64,000 bases of DNA from assembly GCA_947396885.1 (NCBI GenBank), contig OX377201.1, positions 8,046,934 through 8,110,933 on the forward strand, read 5' to 3'. Position 1 is the first letter of the stretch. Every line of letters starts with the position of its first letter. Source of the DNA: Heligmosomoides polygyrus polygyrus. Lineage: Eukaryota; Nematoda; Chromadorea; Rhabditida; Heligmosomidae. Both the position numbers and the translations under genes were made by a program. Positions 1 to 12,000 of this stretch are shown here, one piece after another. The notes beneath the pieces were generated by a model. The model did no database searches. It saw only the letters and a program-made list of their open reading frames with translations, and had not been told where the DNA came from.

Positions 1-780
1 CTCGTAATCATTTGTCTATTATAGCGCTTTTCTACGCTCCTTTCCAACTCTTTAGGCTCCACATCACTTTATTGTGTTGTATCTTTCAGTGCCATTGTGC
101 TAGTTATCATCTGTGCATCATGACGCTTTCCAAATTTTAGGGTCATACCTTTACATGTATATCGTTATCGTTATTATCAATTGTTGCGAAGTCGATTATC
201 TGGTTTAATTACCCAAGTTTGAGATTAACGCGTCGTTTGGTTGTCGCGTATGCGTGTACGAGAGCAATAACAATCCAACATCTAAACCGCCACTAAATCG
301 CTAAGCTTCTGAAGATTAAGACAATTTTTGTGCAGCGAAAATTAAAAAAAACTTTTTTCAATGTTTTAAATCGCCTACCCAATAAGTGAACACATCGTTT
401 GAAATTTGTGAAAATTTTTATTTGTCAAGCAAAAAAATGGTTTGAAATGGCTTATTATAAAGAGCAGGAAGGCGACCGTTTTCTAGTGTCAAAAAAGAGC
501 ATGCTTACAAACATCCTCATTTGGATACTTTATGAGAGCAGCACTTACACTAACAATCAAATAATAATCACGACGCGCCTGTCGAGGGCACGGAGCGACC
601 TGATCTATATGACTCCTTCTTGGCTGCGCTTTAAGCCAACTTCTAACTCTATTTTTTCAAAAAATAAAAATTTTATAAATCTGTTACATTATCAGGGCAA
701 GTAAACTAAAAACTTTCAAGGAAAGCTATGCCAAATTTTCCTTGGACAAAAAATCATTCCACCCATTTTAGTCTGCAATC
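1..780. other. Left edge, no gene recognised
   Basis: 1-222 is T-rich and ends with TTTAATTACCCAAGTTTGAG, the same end seen at 15978 and 23406. 320-700 is AT-rich with family X likeness. The short frame at 399-704 has no recognisable feature. Confidence 0.5.
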
Positions 781-787
781 GATTCGG

Positions 788-982
788 TATATGTCGCGTA
801 GGTGTGCAGCACTGGTAGGTGGGAACGCCTAAGCCAATTAGAGCGCAATGAATGGGCATGTTGTTCAGAGAGGGCGTGTTCAGTCGGTATCCTAATGGAC
901 TGGCATGTGTTCGGACTGTGCTCTGGTTATTATTGGCTGGCGCGTTCCCAACTACCAATGCTGCTCACTTACGCGACATGTA
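788..982. mobile_element. MITE (family V) with about 40-bp TIRs
   Basis: TATGTCGCGTAGGTGTGCAG and inverted CATGTCGCGTAAGTGAGCAG continue matching for about 40 bp; flanked by TA. Confidence 0.85.
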
Positions 983-1184
983 CTATCAATTCTAACCATT
1001 TGAGTCTGTAGTTTAATCTGGCTGAAGGTCGTTGCGATCTGGAACAGTTCGCTTTGATTTCAAGAGCCTCAAAGCTGGCTTAGAAGAGAGTCCAATATCA
1101 TTTGAAAAGTGTCTGATTCAACACGAGAATGATACAAATTTATGAGAAACCTGCGGATGTTTGTCCTGTCATTTCTTTCATGGT

Positions 1185-1580
1185 TAAATCACAGGAAACG
1201 GTATTGTTCTTGTCTCCTTGTCGCGTGCCAGAGTGCCCCATTATGCTTCCGCTCGACAGACGCGAAGAGCCTCATATCGGTCGTTCCGGACTTTTGTGAA
1301 GCTACCAACACGGTACGCGTCGTGGTGTTCTTTTTACACCTCGCCGAAACCAGAAGGTCAGAACGGCTCTCGTCCAGCGGGTGTCTGCGAAGCGCACCAC
1401 ATGACCGGTCCACCTAATTTTCGACGGCTTGGCCCACGCGACAGGTCTCTGATCTTCGAACGTCGGCGAAGTTCGGAACTCCGGAGGCCTTCTCTCACTT
1501 GCCAAGCATCGTCCTCTCTATTCCACACTGCGCGACGCTGATGACGTGTTCATCCTGCTTCCGTACGGCTCAGGTGGCGG
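1185..1580 (-). mobile_element. RTE-like 3' fragment, frameshifted
   Basis: Same lineage as 49472-50100: pieces [19 protein letters not shown] and GVKRTPRRVP occur in different frames. Truncated at its 5' end and decayed. Confidence 0.75.
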
Positions 1581-1619
1581 ATTTATTCACTAAAAAATGG
1601 CGATCTTCTTGCTCTTTAA

Positions 1620-1915
1620 AACGAGTTGAAACCACAACCTGTCTTTAAACATAAAAAATCATTAAATTTCAAACAATGTGTTCACTTTCTAGATGAATAA
1701 AATCTTCATAGAAGGTTATACTAAAATATTCCTTGAACAAAAAGTTTTATATGTAACATTTTTCGAGAGCCTCTAGTTTACTGTAAAAATCTTATTTCAA
1801 TTTTGAAGGATTAGCCCTGATTTTAAAAGTCTAGAGCCAGCATAGAATTTTCGAGATTGATTTGAAAAGTGTCCAATTCGACAGGAAAATGGTATATATG
1901 AGGATGGATATCGTT
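1620..1915. mobile_element. Family X fragment
   Basis: TTCCTTGAACAAAAAGTT through GTGTCCAATTCGACAGG and GGTATATATG, matching the right half of the 7-kb element. Another worn stretch is at 320-420 and 1020-1140. Confidence 0.65.
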
Positions 1916-1980
1916 TTGACTGCGAGTTGTTTGCTGAGCAGCGATTTATCCTTTGAGGATAAAAAACGGTGGCGCTCAAA

Positions 1981-2241
1981 CCCTTTCTGAATGCGCCACG
2001 CATTCTACTTCTACGGGATGTCGTGAAGGTGATTTGAACGCGTATCTCGCCAAACAATGACTTATGGTGGCCAGCCGATGAACAAGTCAGCGCTTTATCT
2101 TTTCCAGACAAGTTCGGTACCAATTAACAGACCCCGAGGAATGGAAGGCTTGTTGACCTGGGCGGGAGATTCGAACCAGGGACCTGGTGACGGGTGTGCG
2201 CGACAGCCGGCACCTACTCCGACTACGCTACATGCGCCCAA
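1981..2241 (-). mobile_element. SINE-A copy
   Basis: Reverse orientation; tail GATGTCGTGAAGG through GACTACGCTACATGCG. Confidence 0.85.
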
Positions 2242-2319
2242 GTCAGTTCAGTTTGTAAAAAAACCAAGAATAAAGTATGAGTAAAGATCTGTGTTGGCAA
2301 ATTTCTCCGCAAGATATGC

Positions 2320-2562
2320 AACGGATTCTACTTCTATGAGACATCGCGGATGCAGTTTAAGGGAGTGTGTGGCCAATGCTTTGAGTAATGGTAGCCATTT
2401 GATGAACATATGAGTGTTTTATCCTTACCTGACAGTCTGGTACAACTTTCTGAACCTTGGAAGGATGGAAAACTTCGTTGGCCTATGTGAGATTTGAACC
2501 CAGAACCTCGATCCGGGGTGGACACGGCAGCCAGCGCTGCCTTCGTTTGCGCTACAACGAAC
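2320..2562 (-). mobile_element. SINE-A copy, strongly diverged
   Basis: Same order of blocks (TTCTACTTCTATGAGACATC, GGTAGCCATTTGATGAAC, CTTGGAAGGATGGAAAAC) with many changes; an old copy. Confidence 0.7.
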
Positions 2563-2955
2563 ACAGTATTAAAATTGTGTAAGAAAATAACTGAAGATGT
2601 GTAAAACTAAGACTATATTAGCCGAATCACAAAGGGTGACATCGACAAATAGTACACTGTGATCAACCGCTGACCAGTTTCAACTCCCATGGAAGCAGGG
2701 AAGGGTTCTGCGTCTATTTGGGTCTGAATTTTAACGCTTCTAAGCTCGACATTGGTATCATTTCGAGCTACTTCTCCATGAGTCGCCTAAAACTCTTCTT
2801 CCAAGAAGCACACCTTTCCTTGACTCCATCCGTCGATCGGTGGCGGGATCTTTGATTGCCTGCGATGACCCTGCGAGGTAGGAAACGGCCATTCACACCC
2901 GCTCAGTCGCTCAGTTTGATCCCATTCCATTCACATAACCCGCTAACAATCGGCG

Positions 2956-4883
2956 ATGCGGTTCGGTCTCCTCGCGCTGGTCCTCATCGCTTCTTCAGGT
3001 GCTTCTACTTCGGTCTCCTAGGTTGGTCCTTAGAGGCTTCAAGTATTTCTTTCCTTTACAGCCTCCGCTCTCCCGGCTGATCGTGAGAAGGTCTCGGTCG
3101 TCGCCGAGGAGGCCGTGTTCATCGAGTCTTCCGGTGATGTGGTGGTCGACGTCGGTAACGGGCAGCTAACCTTCCGCAAGAGACGTCGTGGCATGGACGA
3201 GGCCAGTGAAGGATCCGGCGAAGGGTCAGAAGCTTCCGGTGATGGGTCTGGAGAAGGGTCTGGCGAAGGCTCCGGAGAGGGCTCAGGTGAAGGCTCCGGT
3301 GACGAAGCCAGTGACCAGGTTAGATCGTTAATTTCATTTTTCTTCGATTTCCTTCTAAGGAATTACTCCGCTCTTTGCCAAAATGCGCCATGCATTCCAT
3401 TTTGTGGAGACTCCTTGATCGTAGGATTTTTAAGCTGTATAGTAGAATCAGCTCTCTCCTGCTAGCTTCTCATACTGAGGATTCCATCATTCTTAAGCCA
3501 TTTACCGTCAATGCTATGGTTTAGAAAAGCCACGAAAGCATCCAGGACCTGCTCGAGAGCATTCTCATCGAGACGTCGGGCGATGTCATAGTACAGGTTG
3601 CTGACGGTGAAGTGATCTTCCCAGACAAGAGCAACGACAGCAACGACACCGACTCGGCACCGACGACTACAGAACAACCCGAGCTTGAGGTGAGGTGGTG
3701 ACGTGGTTTCATCTAAGTTTCCTCGAAGTTTATTGATCAAGTACGATAGTCAATTCCACTGGAAACCTCGTCAGGATGCGCCACGCATTCCAGGTTCGAG
3801 GAGACGCCTGGGGCGTAGTTTTTGTGTAAAACGATTCTGACGAATGCACCCCCCCCCCCCCCGAATGGTTACCGTATACCGGTTAGCGATGGACTGCGGA
3901 AACTGTGATAGAAAGCTGTCTGCGCCCTCCTAGCTTAGACATCGCGCGTCGTCGTCCGCGTTGACACTCTATCGATCTCTTGTGCGCCCGCGATAGCCCT
4001 CCCGGCAAGCGCGTCATGGCGCAGTGGGTAGTGGGGTCACTTTACGCGAGGGAACTGGGGGTTCGGTTCCTCAGCGTTGTGGCATACTTGCATTTCAGCT
4101 GACTAATGGAGATTTGAGGAGCTTCGACGTGCCTCGGAAGCTTAGGGGTCGTGTAGGGAATGCACGTCCCCTCCACTCCTAAGGGCTCAGTACATTCAAG
4201 GGATATGGCTTTTTTAATCCACAGCTTATACTGGCGCCGCCACGCGTCGGCGTATTGCGACTGCCATAGACGTCGATTTTTCGCCCCGCCCGATCGATAT
4301 CGATTCCGACTATGGTGCTGTGCAGCGCAGCGGCGTAACTACCTTGCTCAGTCTGTGGTAGTCATACTGGAATCCTTCAAAGGACAGGTGCCGAGAATGT
4401 GTCTGAAAGATCTATCTTCAGTGCGTATCGACGTTGATGTGCTACACCGATGCCGACTGTCGTGGAGGACAATGCATTGGCGCTCTGGCTGGTAAATGTG
4501 GCTGCACTGGATGTATGGACATGACCAGGTTCAGATATGTTCTCCTGCCGTTGGCCACATCTACATCCGCTCCTCAAATCGTTCCGTTATCAGATGCAAT
4601 GATGACGCGATGTGCGGCGGCCTGAAGGGAGCCTGTGACTTGACCAAGGATCAGTGCGACTGCACGGCGGTGAGTGGCTCTAGTCCTGCGCAACACCAGT
4701 CAGACGGTGAAGTGAAGAGACTTCCTTTAGGGTTACTTGAAGGCTGGCTTCTTGTCGTTGGGTGACGCACTGGTTCAGTTCTGCAATGTGAAGAATTGCA
4801 CTCGACAGACCCAAGCCGAGGACTGCTTCGGCCTAGCGTGTCAGGCTGGCACCTGTCTCTGCAATCAAGTTCAGACTCTTTAG
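2956..4883 (+). CDS. Secreted Ser-Gly-Glu repeat proteoglycan core, cysteine-rich (6 exons)
   Basis: Coding exons 2956-2998, 3062-3318, 3525-3689, 4422-4528, 4594-4669 and 4779-4883 join in phase to 753 nt (250 aa). Every intron is GT-AG with an AG acceptor such as TTTACAG, TTTAG, CTTCAG. The start is the ATG giving a hydrophobic signal peptide (MRFGLLALVLIASSASA, cleavage before LPADREK). Residues about 60-97 are a run of SGEGSG units, the classic acidic Ser-Gly context for glycosaminoglycan attachment. A motif is duplicated: ESSGDVVVDVGNGQLTF in exon 2 and ETSGDVIVQVADGEVIF in exon 3. Exon 3 has N-glycosylation sequons NDS and NDT. Exons 4-6 encode 18 cysteines in three blocks, one per exon. 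Known family: nematode chondroitin proteoglycan cores (CPG) have this layout; assignment to that family is inference from composition, not a traced homology. It would act in extracellular matrix, eggshell or cuticle. It is convergent with PSME4. Confidence 0.82.
3895..4140 (+). mobile_element. SINE-B copy (tRNA-like)
   Basis: A-box-like TGGCGCAGTGGGTAGTGG and B-box-like GGGTTCGGTTCC, starting with CTGTCTGCGCCCTCCTAG. Matches the 5.4-kb copy over about 230 bp. It lies in intron 3 of the proteoglycan gene. Confidence 0.75.
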
Positions 4884-4937
4884 TCAAGAGATTTCTATTA
4901 ATAGCTACTAGATATTTACTTTTTAGTATAGAGTAAT

Positions 4938-4943
4938 AATAAA
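4938..4943 (+). terminator. Poly(A) signal AATAAA of the proteoglycan gene
   Basis: Canonical AATAAA 55 nt after the TAG stop, at the spacing expected for 3' end formation. Confidence 0.6.
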
Positions 4944-5387
4944 GCTATACAAGTCAGTCTGAATACGAAATAACGGACATTCGGATTCATCAACGCTCGG
5001 TTGGTTGTTTCATTCGGTTGTTGGTTCGTTTCTCATCTGCTGCCGGCTTTTCTGCAAATCATAATTTATCTTCGGAGTGACCTTTAATTCTGATGAATTA
5101 TGACACGTGTCTGATTAAATAACCGGGAAAACTATCATATACCTTTGTTAAAATGCTTGAAGGCAAAAAACTGCAGTGGTGACATTTTCATTTACTGTTT
5201 CATCATACACTTTATTTACCTTTTTACTTCACACTTCTTTTGTTTTGTTTCACGCATGCCAAGGTTGCTAGAAACACCTCTAGTTGTTCAATATCGCGAT
5301 GCAGTGCCACAAGAAGACAAGACATAAACGGCGGATATGAGGACCGGCTCACCGCAACCCCAGTGCGGGTCGCGCCGAGACTTTTGC

Positions 5388-5610
5388 TGTCTGCGCCCTC
5401 CTAGATTAGAGATCGCGTCAGCGTCCACTTCACATTCGATCGACTCTCAGAAGCCCGCGATGGCCCTCTCGCCAAGCGGACCGTAGGGCAGTGGGTGGCG
5501 GGGCTGCTTCATGCGAAGGATGTCGGGAGTTCGGTTCTCCTGCGTCGTGGCATTCTTGCATTTCAACTGACTATCTGAGTTTTGAGAGGTTTCGACGTCT
5601 ACACAAAATT
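5388..5610 (+). mobile_element. SINE-B copy (tRNA-like)
   Basis: CTGTCTGCGCCCTCCTAGAT, GGGCAGTGGGTGGCGG and GAGTTCGGTTCTCC in the same order as at 3895. Followed at 5640-5800 by a GC-rich dispersed repeat that recurs, rearranged, at 47500-47640. Confidence 0.75.
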
Positions 5611-6038
5611 GAGGGCTTTTTTTCGCATTGCTTCAGCCTTGTGCGCTTCCCGCTCGAGGAGCGCAGAACCCAGCCGCGGACTCCCCCTGAGCGACGAAAG
5701 CAGATTCCATACGAGCAGCTTGTGTGGCCCACACCCTTGAGTCCCTTCCCTAACCTGGTTCTGCGATTGCACAAAGGACGTCTCACCCGACGCCTAAGAT
5801 TACGGTCAGCCGGTCCTGATATCCGCCGTTTACAATCTTGTGACTCAAGACTCTGTTTCCGGTCTTAGACCGAGACACGGTTTTCCGTTGGAGGCGCTGG
5901 ATCATCTGTAGTCCCGCAAACGTGCACGATAGGCAGCCTTCCCATGGGTGTCTTTAGTAGCCAATCGATAGCAGTGCTATTGATTTAGTCAGCTGGCCAG
6001 CTCAATAATATTGCACAGAATGAGCGTCATTCAACACA

Positions 6039-6044
6039 TTTAAT
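6039..6044 (-). terminator. Poly(A) signal ATTAAA of PSME4
   Basis: ATTAAA on the minus strand about 45 nt after the PSME4 stop. Confidence 0.5.
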
Positions 6045-6088
6045 CACGGATAGCGATTGTTGAAGTACAATTATTAAACAGTTCTGGC

Positions 6089-9000
6089 TTAAGCATAGTA
6101 GATAGGTGCGATGGCGTTTTCGATGTTGTACACGAGATCGGCTCCAATTGTCTTCGTGGTCTTCTCCCAGAAATCGCGATGACTTCTCCGAAACTCTCGC
6201 AGAGCCGCTGTTGCTGATTTCTGCAGCGAAATACGTGAGACAAGAGACTTCTAAGAAGGTCTTCAACTCGATGACGTACCTGGAGCTCTGCGCTTCTACT
6301 AGTGAACGAGCATAGTGACTTGAGCATCGGAACGACGAACGGTGGGGTCGAATAGGGATGCGCCATCACGACCGCTCCCATACCCAGTACGGCACCGTGC
6401 AACGTTGCGTGTTCCTTGCTTTCGGAGCACGCCTTGATTTTGCCCTGAAACCAGTCATATATAGCCTAGAACTCGACTATTTTGTGGTCCTTCTAGACTT
6501 CCGTCGAGCCACAACGCGACGCGGTCGCTCGCGCGAGTTAATCGATTTTGAAAACGCGGTCGCGTCGCACTGCGCGACACCATCACGGCACTCCACAAGT
6601 AAAAATTAAGCCTCTTTAGTCTGGATACAAAATCTGGTGCTTGTCGTTCAAGGAGCCTACATGGGGAGGCGGCGAGAATGCGCCAGGCAACGACAACCAA
6701 TCAGAGCACCGACCAAACACACCAGCCAACACTGACTGAACACGCAGTTCCTGCCCCACTGGGTGGCACGTTCGATTCGGTGTGACTTGTCTGATGCACA
6801 TTCCTTCGCCATGTAGGCCACATTGCCTATTAGTATACTTACCACGAGGAACTTGTCGACTTTAATATAGTCGCAGTGTAACAACGTCATCATACATCGT
6901 GACGCCTCGAGGCGCACCTCCATCTGAAAAATTGTTTGAAATTTTTGTGGTTTTTTGAAGTTGTACCTCTAGCACGCAGTAAATCGAGATTGATCGCCGA
7001 TTCAGCAATATATACCATTCTCACGTCGAACTGAACACTTCTAAGCTCGCCTATGAATTTTCAAATGAAACTGGACGTCTTCCAAATCGAAACGAGCTTC
7101 TTACAGGTTAAACTGGAGACTCTCCAAGATGGTAAGAATAATTTTTGTTGAAGAAAAATTTAGAATAGCTTTTTTTTGAAATTTTCCAACTTCAGCTGCA
7201 ATTGTTATAATTTTATGCAATTTTCATTTTTTAAGAAAAAATAATGAACTAAGCTTTATTTTGAAGCGCATCAAAAGAGCAATTATGTATTGCGTTGCAA
7301 GACTGGATCGCGCCATGCACTCAAAAAGTTCAACGCAACGTTTATTTGATTGATAGTGTGAATACTGCTTACATACAACAAGAAAATCAGGATATGTGTG
7401 TTGTTTACAATCGTTTGTGTTGCACCCTTGCAGCTGAGAAACTGCATGCAAACAGAAATTTTGCTATCAATCGAGTAAAAATCGCGGAGTTGTAGACGGG
7501 GCATGGTGTAATCTATAGCTTGTAGCAATATAAAATGGCCGCCTTTCTTTTCTTTAAAACAAAATTTAAATCATAGTTTTCCTCAAAAAATAAAATTTTT
7601 ATAAAATTTCGGACCACATATTCTCTTATTGAAAAGTAAACTAAAGCTTCAAAAAAAAAGTTCTACAAAAATTTTCCTTGAACAAGAAATTATTCTATTT
7701 TCATACTACTTACAAGGATAACCGGCTGTTTTAAACACACTTGCCGTGCGTCCATAAATAAATAAATAAAATAAAATTCTAACATTTTTTAGAGTCTCTA
7801 GTTTAACGTGGGCGAAGCTTGTTTTAATATGGAAGAGTTCGCTTTGAATTGAAAAGTGCTAGGTTAGCTTAGAAGAGTGTCCAATTTGACGTTCAAGTGT
7901 CCAATTTAACAAGAAGTGTCCAATTTAATTTTAAAAATGTTCAATTTGATTTGAAAAGTGTCCAATTCGAGGTGAAAATGGTATATAATAGTCCGTCTTA
8001 TTGCCAAACACATGTAATAGTCTGATATCCTATTGTAAAAAAAATCGTGGCATTTTGTGCTTCAACCAAGGCGAATCTGAGCAGATAGCAATCGATATCG
8101 ATCAATTGATCGATTTTACGAGGCCTGGCTAGCTATTGATTGATGTCGACTGTTATCGATATCGTGCACTTGTTCTTAAGCTTGATCTCCTGCCATCATA
8201 ATTGCATCGATTCCCCACTAATATTTAATATCGAACGATGTGTTGATTCTGTCTAAGGCTTACAAACTCATTCGATGGCCAGTATTTTGGCGCGGAGGGG
8301 CAGACAGACTGAGGATTCTTTTACGCATAGCAGGCTTGTCGGAAACTGCAGTGCCATCAATTTTAACTCTCAATTCAGGAAATTCTGACGCTTTCTCCTA
8401 TGTAGTACGAAAAAAGCGTGCAAACAAGGTGTATACAGAACTGTGTCTCGAATAATTTCAAGGGGGTGAGGGTTCAAAGCGTAGAGAAAAGTCCTTGCTA
8501 CATGAGTGGTTGTACAATTTCGTGCAATTTTGCCCACATCAGCGGATCCATCCTAGTGGGGGAGGGGGGAGAAAGACGCTTCACTCCGTCTGACTGACAA
8601 CAACAGTAGACTTCAGATCAAACGATTTTACAATAGCAACACACTGAACGAACCCAGCGAGGGCTTTCCTTTGCAATTTTCAGACAACGAGAAGCGACAC
8701 AATTTAAGTTTGTTTCATTTTTTTCTAGTTTTCTATGACCCCACCATCTAGGAGAAAGCCCATGTAAATACTTAAGCATCCAGAAACCTTGAAATTTGGT
8801 GCACTATGTATAGGCCTTGGATTTCAAAGCTGAAATCGCTATTAGTCAATGTAGCTTGCGTGGGGAGGCGGTGTCGCGCCCCGATCTTATACAGTTGCCT
8901 CGTCGTCACCATAGTTCGATAGCTCGGCGCTCACTCTGATTGGTCGCCTCGCTATGCAGGCCAAATTGTCGACTAGTATCCAAAAATCACTATCAGTTTG

Positions 9001-12000
9001 ACTACCAAGATGGGAAAACAGAGTACGCTCTCCAGATGGGGCTACAAATTAAAGGATAGAGGATAAAGGACGGCGTTACTCAATCCGTTTTGGGATGTGC
9101 CGCGCATTCTACCTCTACGGGATGTCGTGGAGGCCATTTAAATGCATGTTTTGCCATACAATGACTTGCAGTGGCCAACCGTTGAACATTCCAGTGGTCT
9201 GTCCTTCCCAGACAAGTCTGGTACCAATTCACCCACGCCGGAGGGATGGAAGGCTTGATTGGCCTGGGCGGGAAATCCGAACCAGGAACTGGTATCAGGT
9301 GCGTGCGACAGCCGGCACTTTCTCCGACTGCGCTTTATTATTATTATTATTATTTCTGGTCAAAAATCAAAAACTTGCGCGGAAATGAAGGGCTGAGGGT
9401 TCGAGTCACATCCCCGGCTCAAGTTCCCCAACCGTTAAGATGAAAAAGCCTGTGAAGTATATTGAACTGCGTACCTGCTGATCGGTTATCGCCTCAAAGA
9501 GCAAGCGTACAACTTTCTTCGGTCGCTGATCCATCTCAAGGACGTAGATGTTGGAGAATACCAGGACTTGAAGGAACTTCAACACCGAGACCCGAACCCG
9601 CCATAAGCTTGAACGGTGAAAGGTCTAAAAAGGTTCTCCTTGTTGATGCTATAAGCGTGATCATTCTCTGGAGAGACTTACCCTAATAACGACTTCGAGA
9701 AATGGCTCCGCAAACTTCTCGTTGACCAGTAAACTGGACATGTACTCGTGCACCAGTACACTGGCGTTGTTCTTGATGTCGATGTCTTTGAATGACTCAT
9801 TCTGCCTGAATAGGTCGTTGCTAAGAAAAGCATCATTATTCTGAGAAAGTATAAAAAGGATAGAGGACCGCGTTAGTCAACAACTCTTTGGATGCGCCAC
9901 GCGTTCCACTTCTACGGAATATTCGTGCAGGCAACTTGACTGCATGTTTGGCCTATACAACTACCTGAGGTGGCTAGGTGATATGTAGTCAGAGCAATAC
10001 CCTTCCCAGACTTGTCGGGCAACAGTTCACCAACTCGGGAAGGATGGAAAGCTTGGCTGGTCCTGACGAGAAATCCGAACCAGAAACCTGGAATCGGGTG
10101 CACGCAACAGCCAGCACCTTCTCCGACTGCGCTATCGCGCACATATGCTCAGAAGGATCTTTCAAAAATCCAACAAGAGACATCGATGAGCAATAGGAGC
10201 AGTAATAGAAAACTGCTCATGTACATTTCTTCCTATTAAAGCCTGTAGTCCTTACCACGTGCGAAGGCCATTTGTATCACTCAATGGCTGAATTTTTGTG
10301 GCATTAGGAACGTCACCATTCGTTCCTGTCGCGTGCCAGAATAGCTCAGCCCTTGCGGAGCCCTTGCTCTCGAACAACGTGCTCGAGGGTCGCGAACAGC
10401 ATCATACCTCTCGTTCTGGGTAACAGTAGTCAGTTCCATGAGGATTTGTTTGATGGCATTCGCAAAGGGATGTGGCGTAGTACACAGGAGGCCTGCGCTT
10501 GTGTAGAACCACGACGGCGTTAGTCATACCCTTATGGGATGCGACATGCAGTCTACCTCTACGGAACATCGTGTAGGAGCTGAATGCGTATTTGGCCTAT
10601 ACATACAGTGACTTACGGTGGCCAGCCGATAGACAAGTCAGCGCTTTACCCTTCCCAGACAAGTCTGGTACCAATTCACCAACTCCGGAGGGACGGAAGG
10701 CTTGGCTGGTCTGAGCGGGAAATCCGAACCAGGAACCTGGAACCAGGTGCACGCGACAGCCGGAACCTCCCCCGCCTGCGCTACCACGCGCCCACGGCCG
10801 TAATAAACGACCATGATGAATTTTTGGAGTAAAGACCAGACTTTCACTGCAAACTCACTCCGACTCGTCTTCATTAGCGTACTCGACCAGCATCGGAAAC
10901 AGCGACATGATCCCCGGTGTCAGGCATGTGATGCAGTCCTCGTAGTACTGCAGCAGAAACTCGAGCAAAGTTCGAAGGTAGATAAGCGGCTGAATCGGAC
11001 AGATCAACTGTGTTCGCTGCCTGACCATCCAGTAGAAACTAAGCGGTTGCATTCGTTACCTCTGTCATTTTGTCGGGCGACGACGCTTTCTCCTTGTCCT
11101 TTGCCAGCGCTGACTGCGATAATTCTTGACTTCGACTCTGCTTCAGGGTAGTGTCGGAAGTGGATTTCGGTGGACTTGCGAGGACATCCACCTAGAAATC
11201 CGCGACCCAGTCAGTGTTTGAGGAGCATTCAAATGTCGAACTGGTGATGGTCAGGAAGGCATGAAGTATTAGACTTCAATATGGCCTACATGGGAAAGAG
11301 GGACCGCGCCAACCAACCCCATCATTCAGAGTAGCGGCCAAACACGCAACAGCCAATCAGAGAATCGACAGTGCACGCTTCCACTGAATGACACGGCCTG
11401 ATTGGCCTGGTGTCTCCTCCCCCCCCCCCCCCATCCCTCATATAGGCCACATTAGCAACAGGTTCCGTGTCACACTTCATGTTTATAGTCCGATGATGTC
11501 GCGCGGTTGCGCTTCGCATCCAAAAGAGCGCCGAACAAACCCTACATTACGCGGCTCAAAGACCTCGTCACAATCTAGAATGCAGGCAATGACTTCTTCT
11601 ATGGCCCCGTTTATACTTCCGGCGCCGAGCGACGCGATGGCATGCATAGTGGACAAATTGATCGAACGCGTTGCTCGGCGTCGAATTATAAACGGTCCGT
11701 ACGACATTTCTTATCCGTCCGTGCATCCGCACGTGCGTCCACGGATGGATACCTCAAATCGATACTACTAAACAGTATTTATAGCAGACCGTTTAAAATA
11801 GGAATCGCACGAGTATCAGGACCGCAGGACAGAGTTCATAAAATGTAGACAACCATGGATTCATTATTGTTTATCAAGCTGGCTTGAGATATTGTCATCT
11901 GTTGTTGTCCAGCCGTCGTCCTGATCGCACGAGTGCCATGCGTCCCTATCGCGTGCCAGAGTAGCTCAATGAGTCCTCGTTGTTCCACTCGACAGGCATA

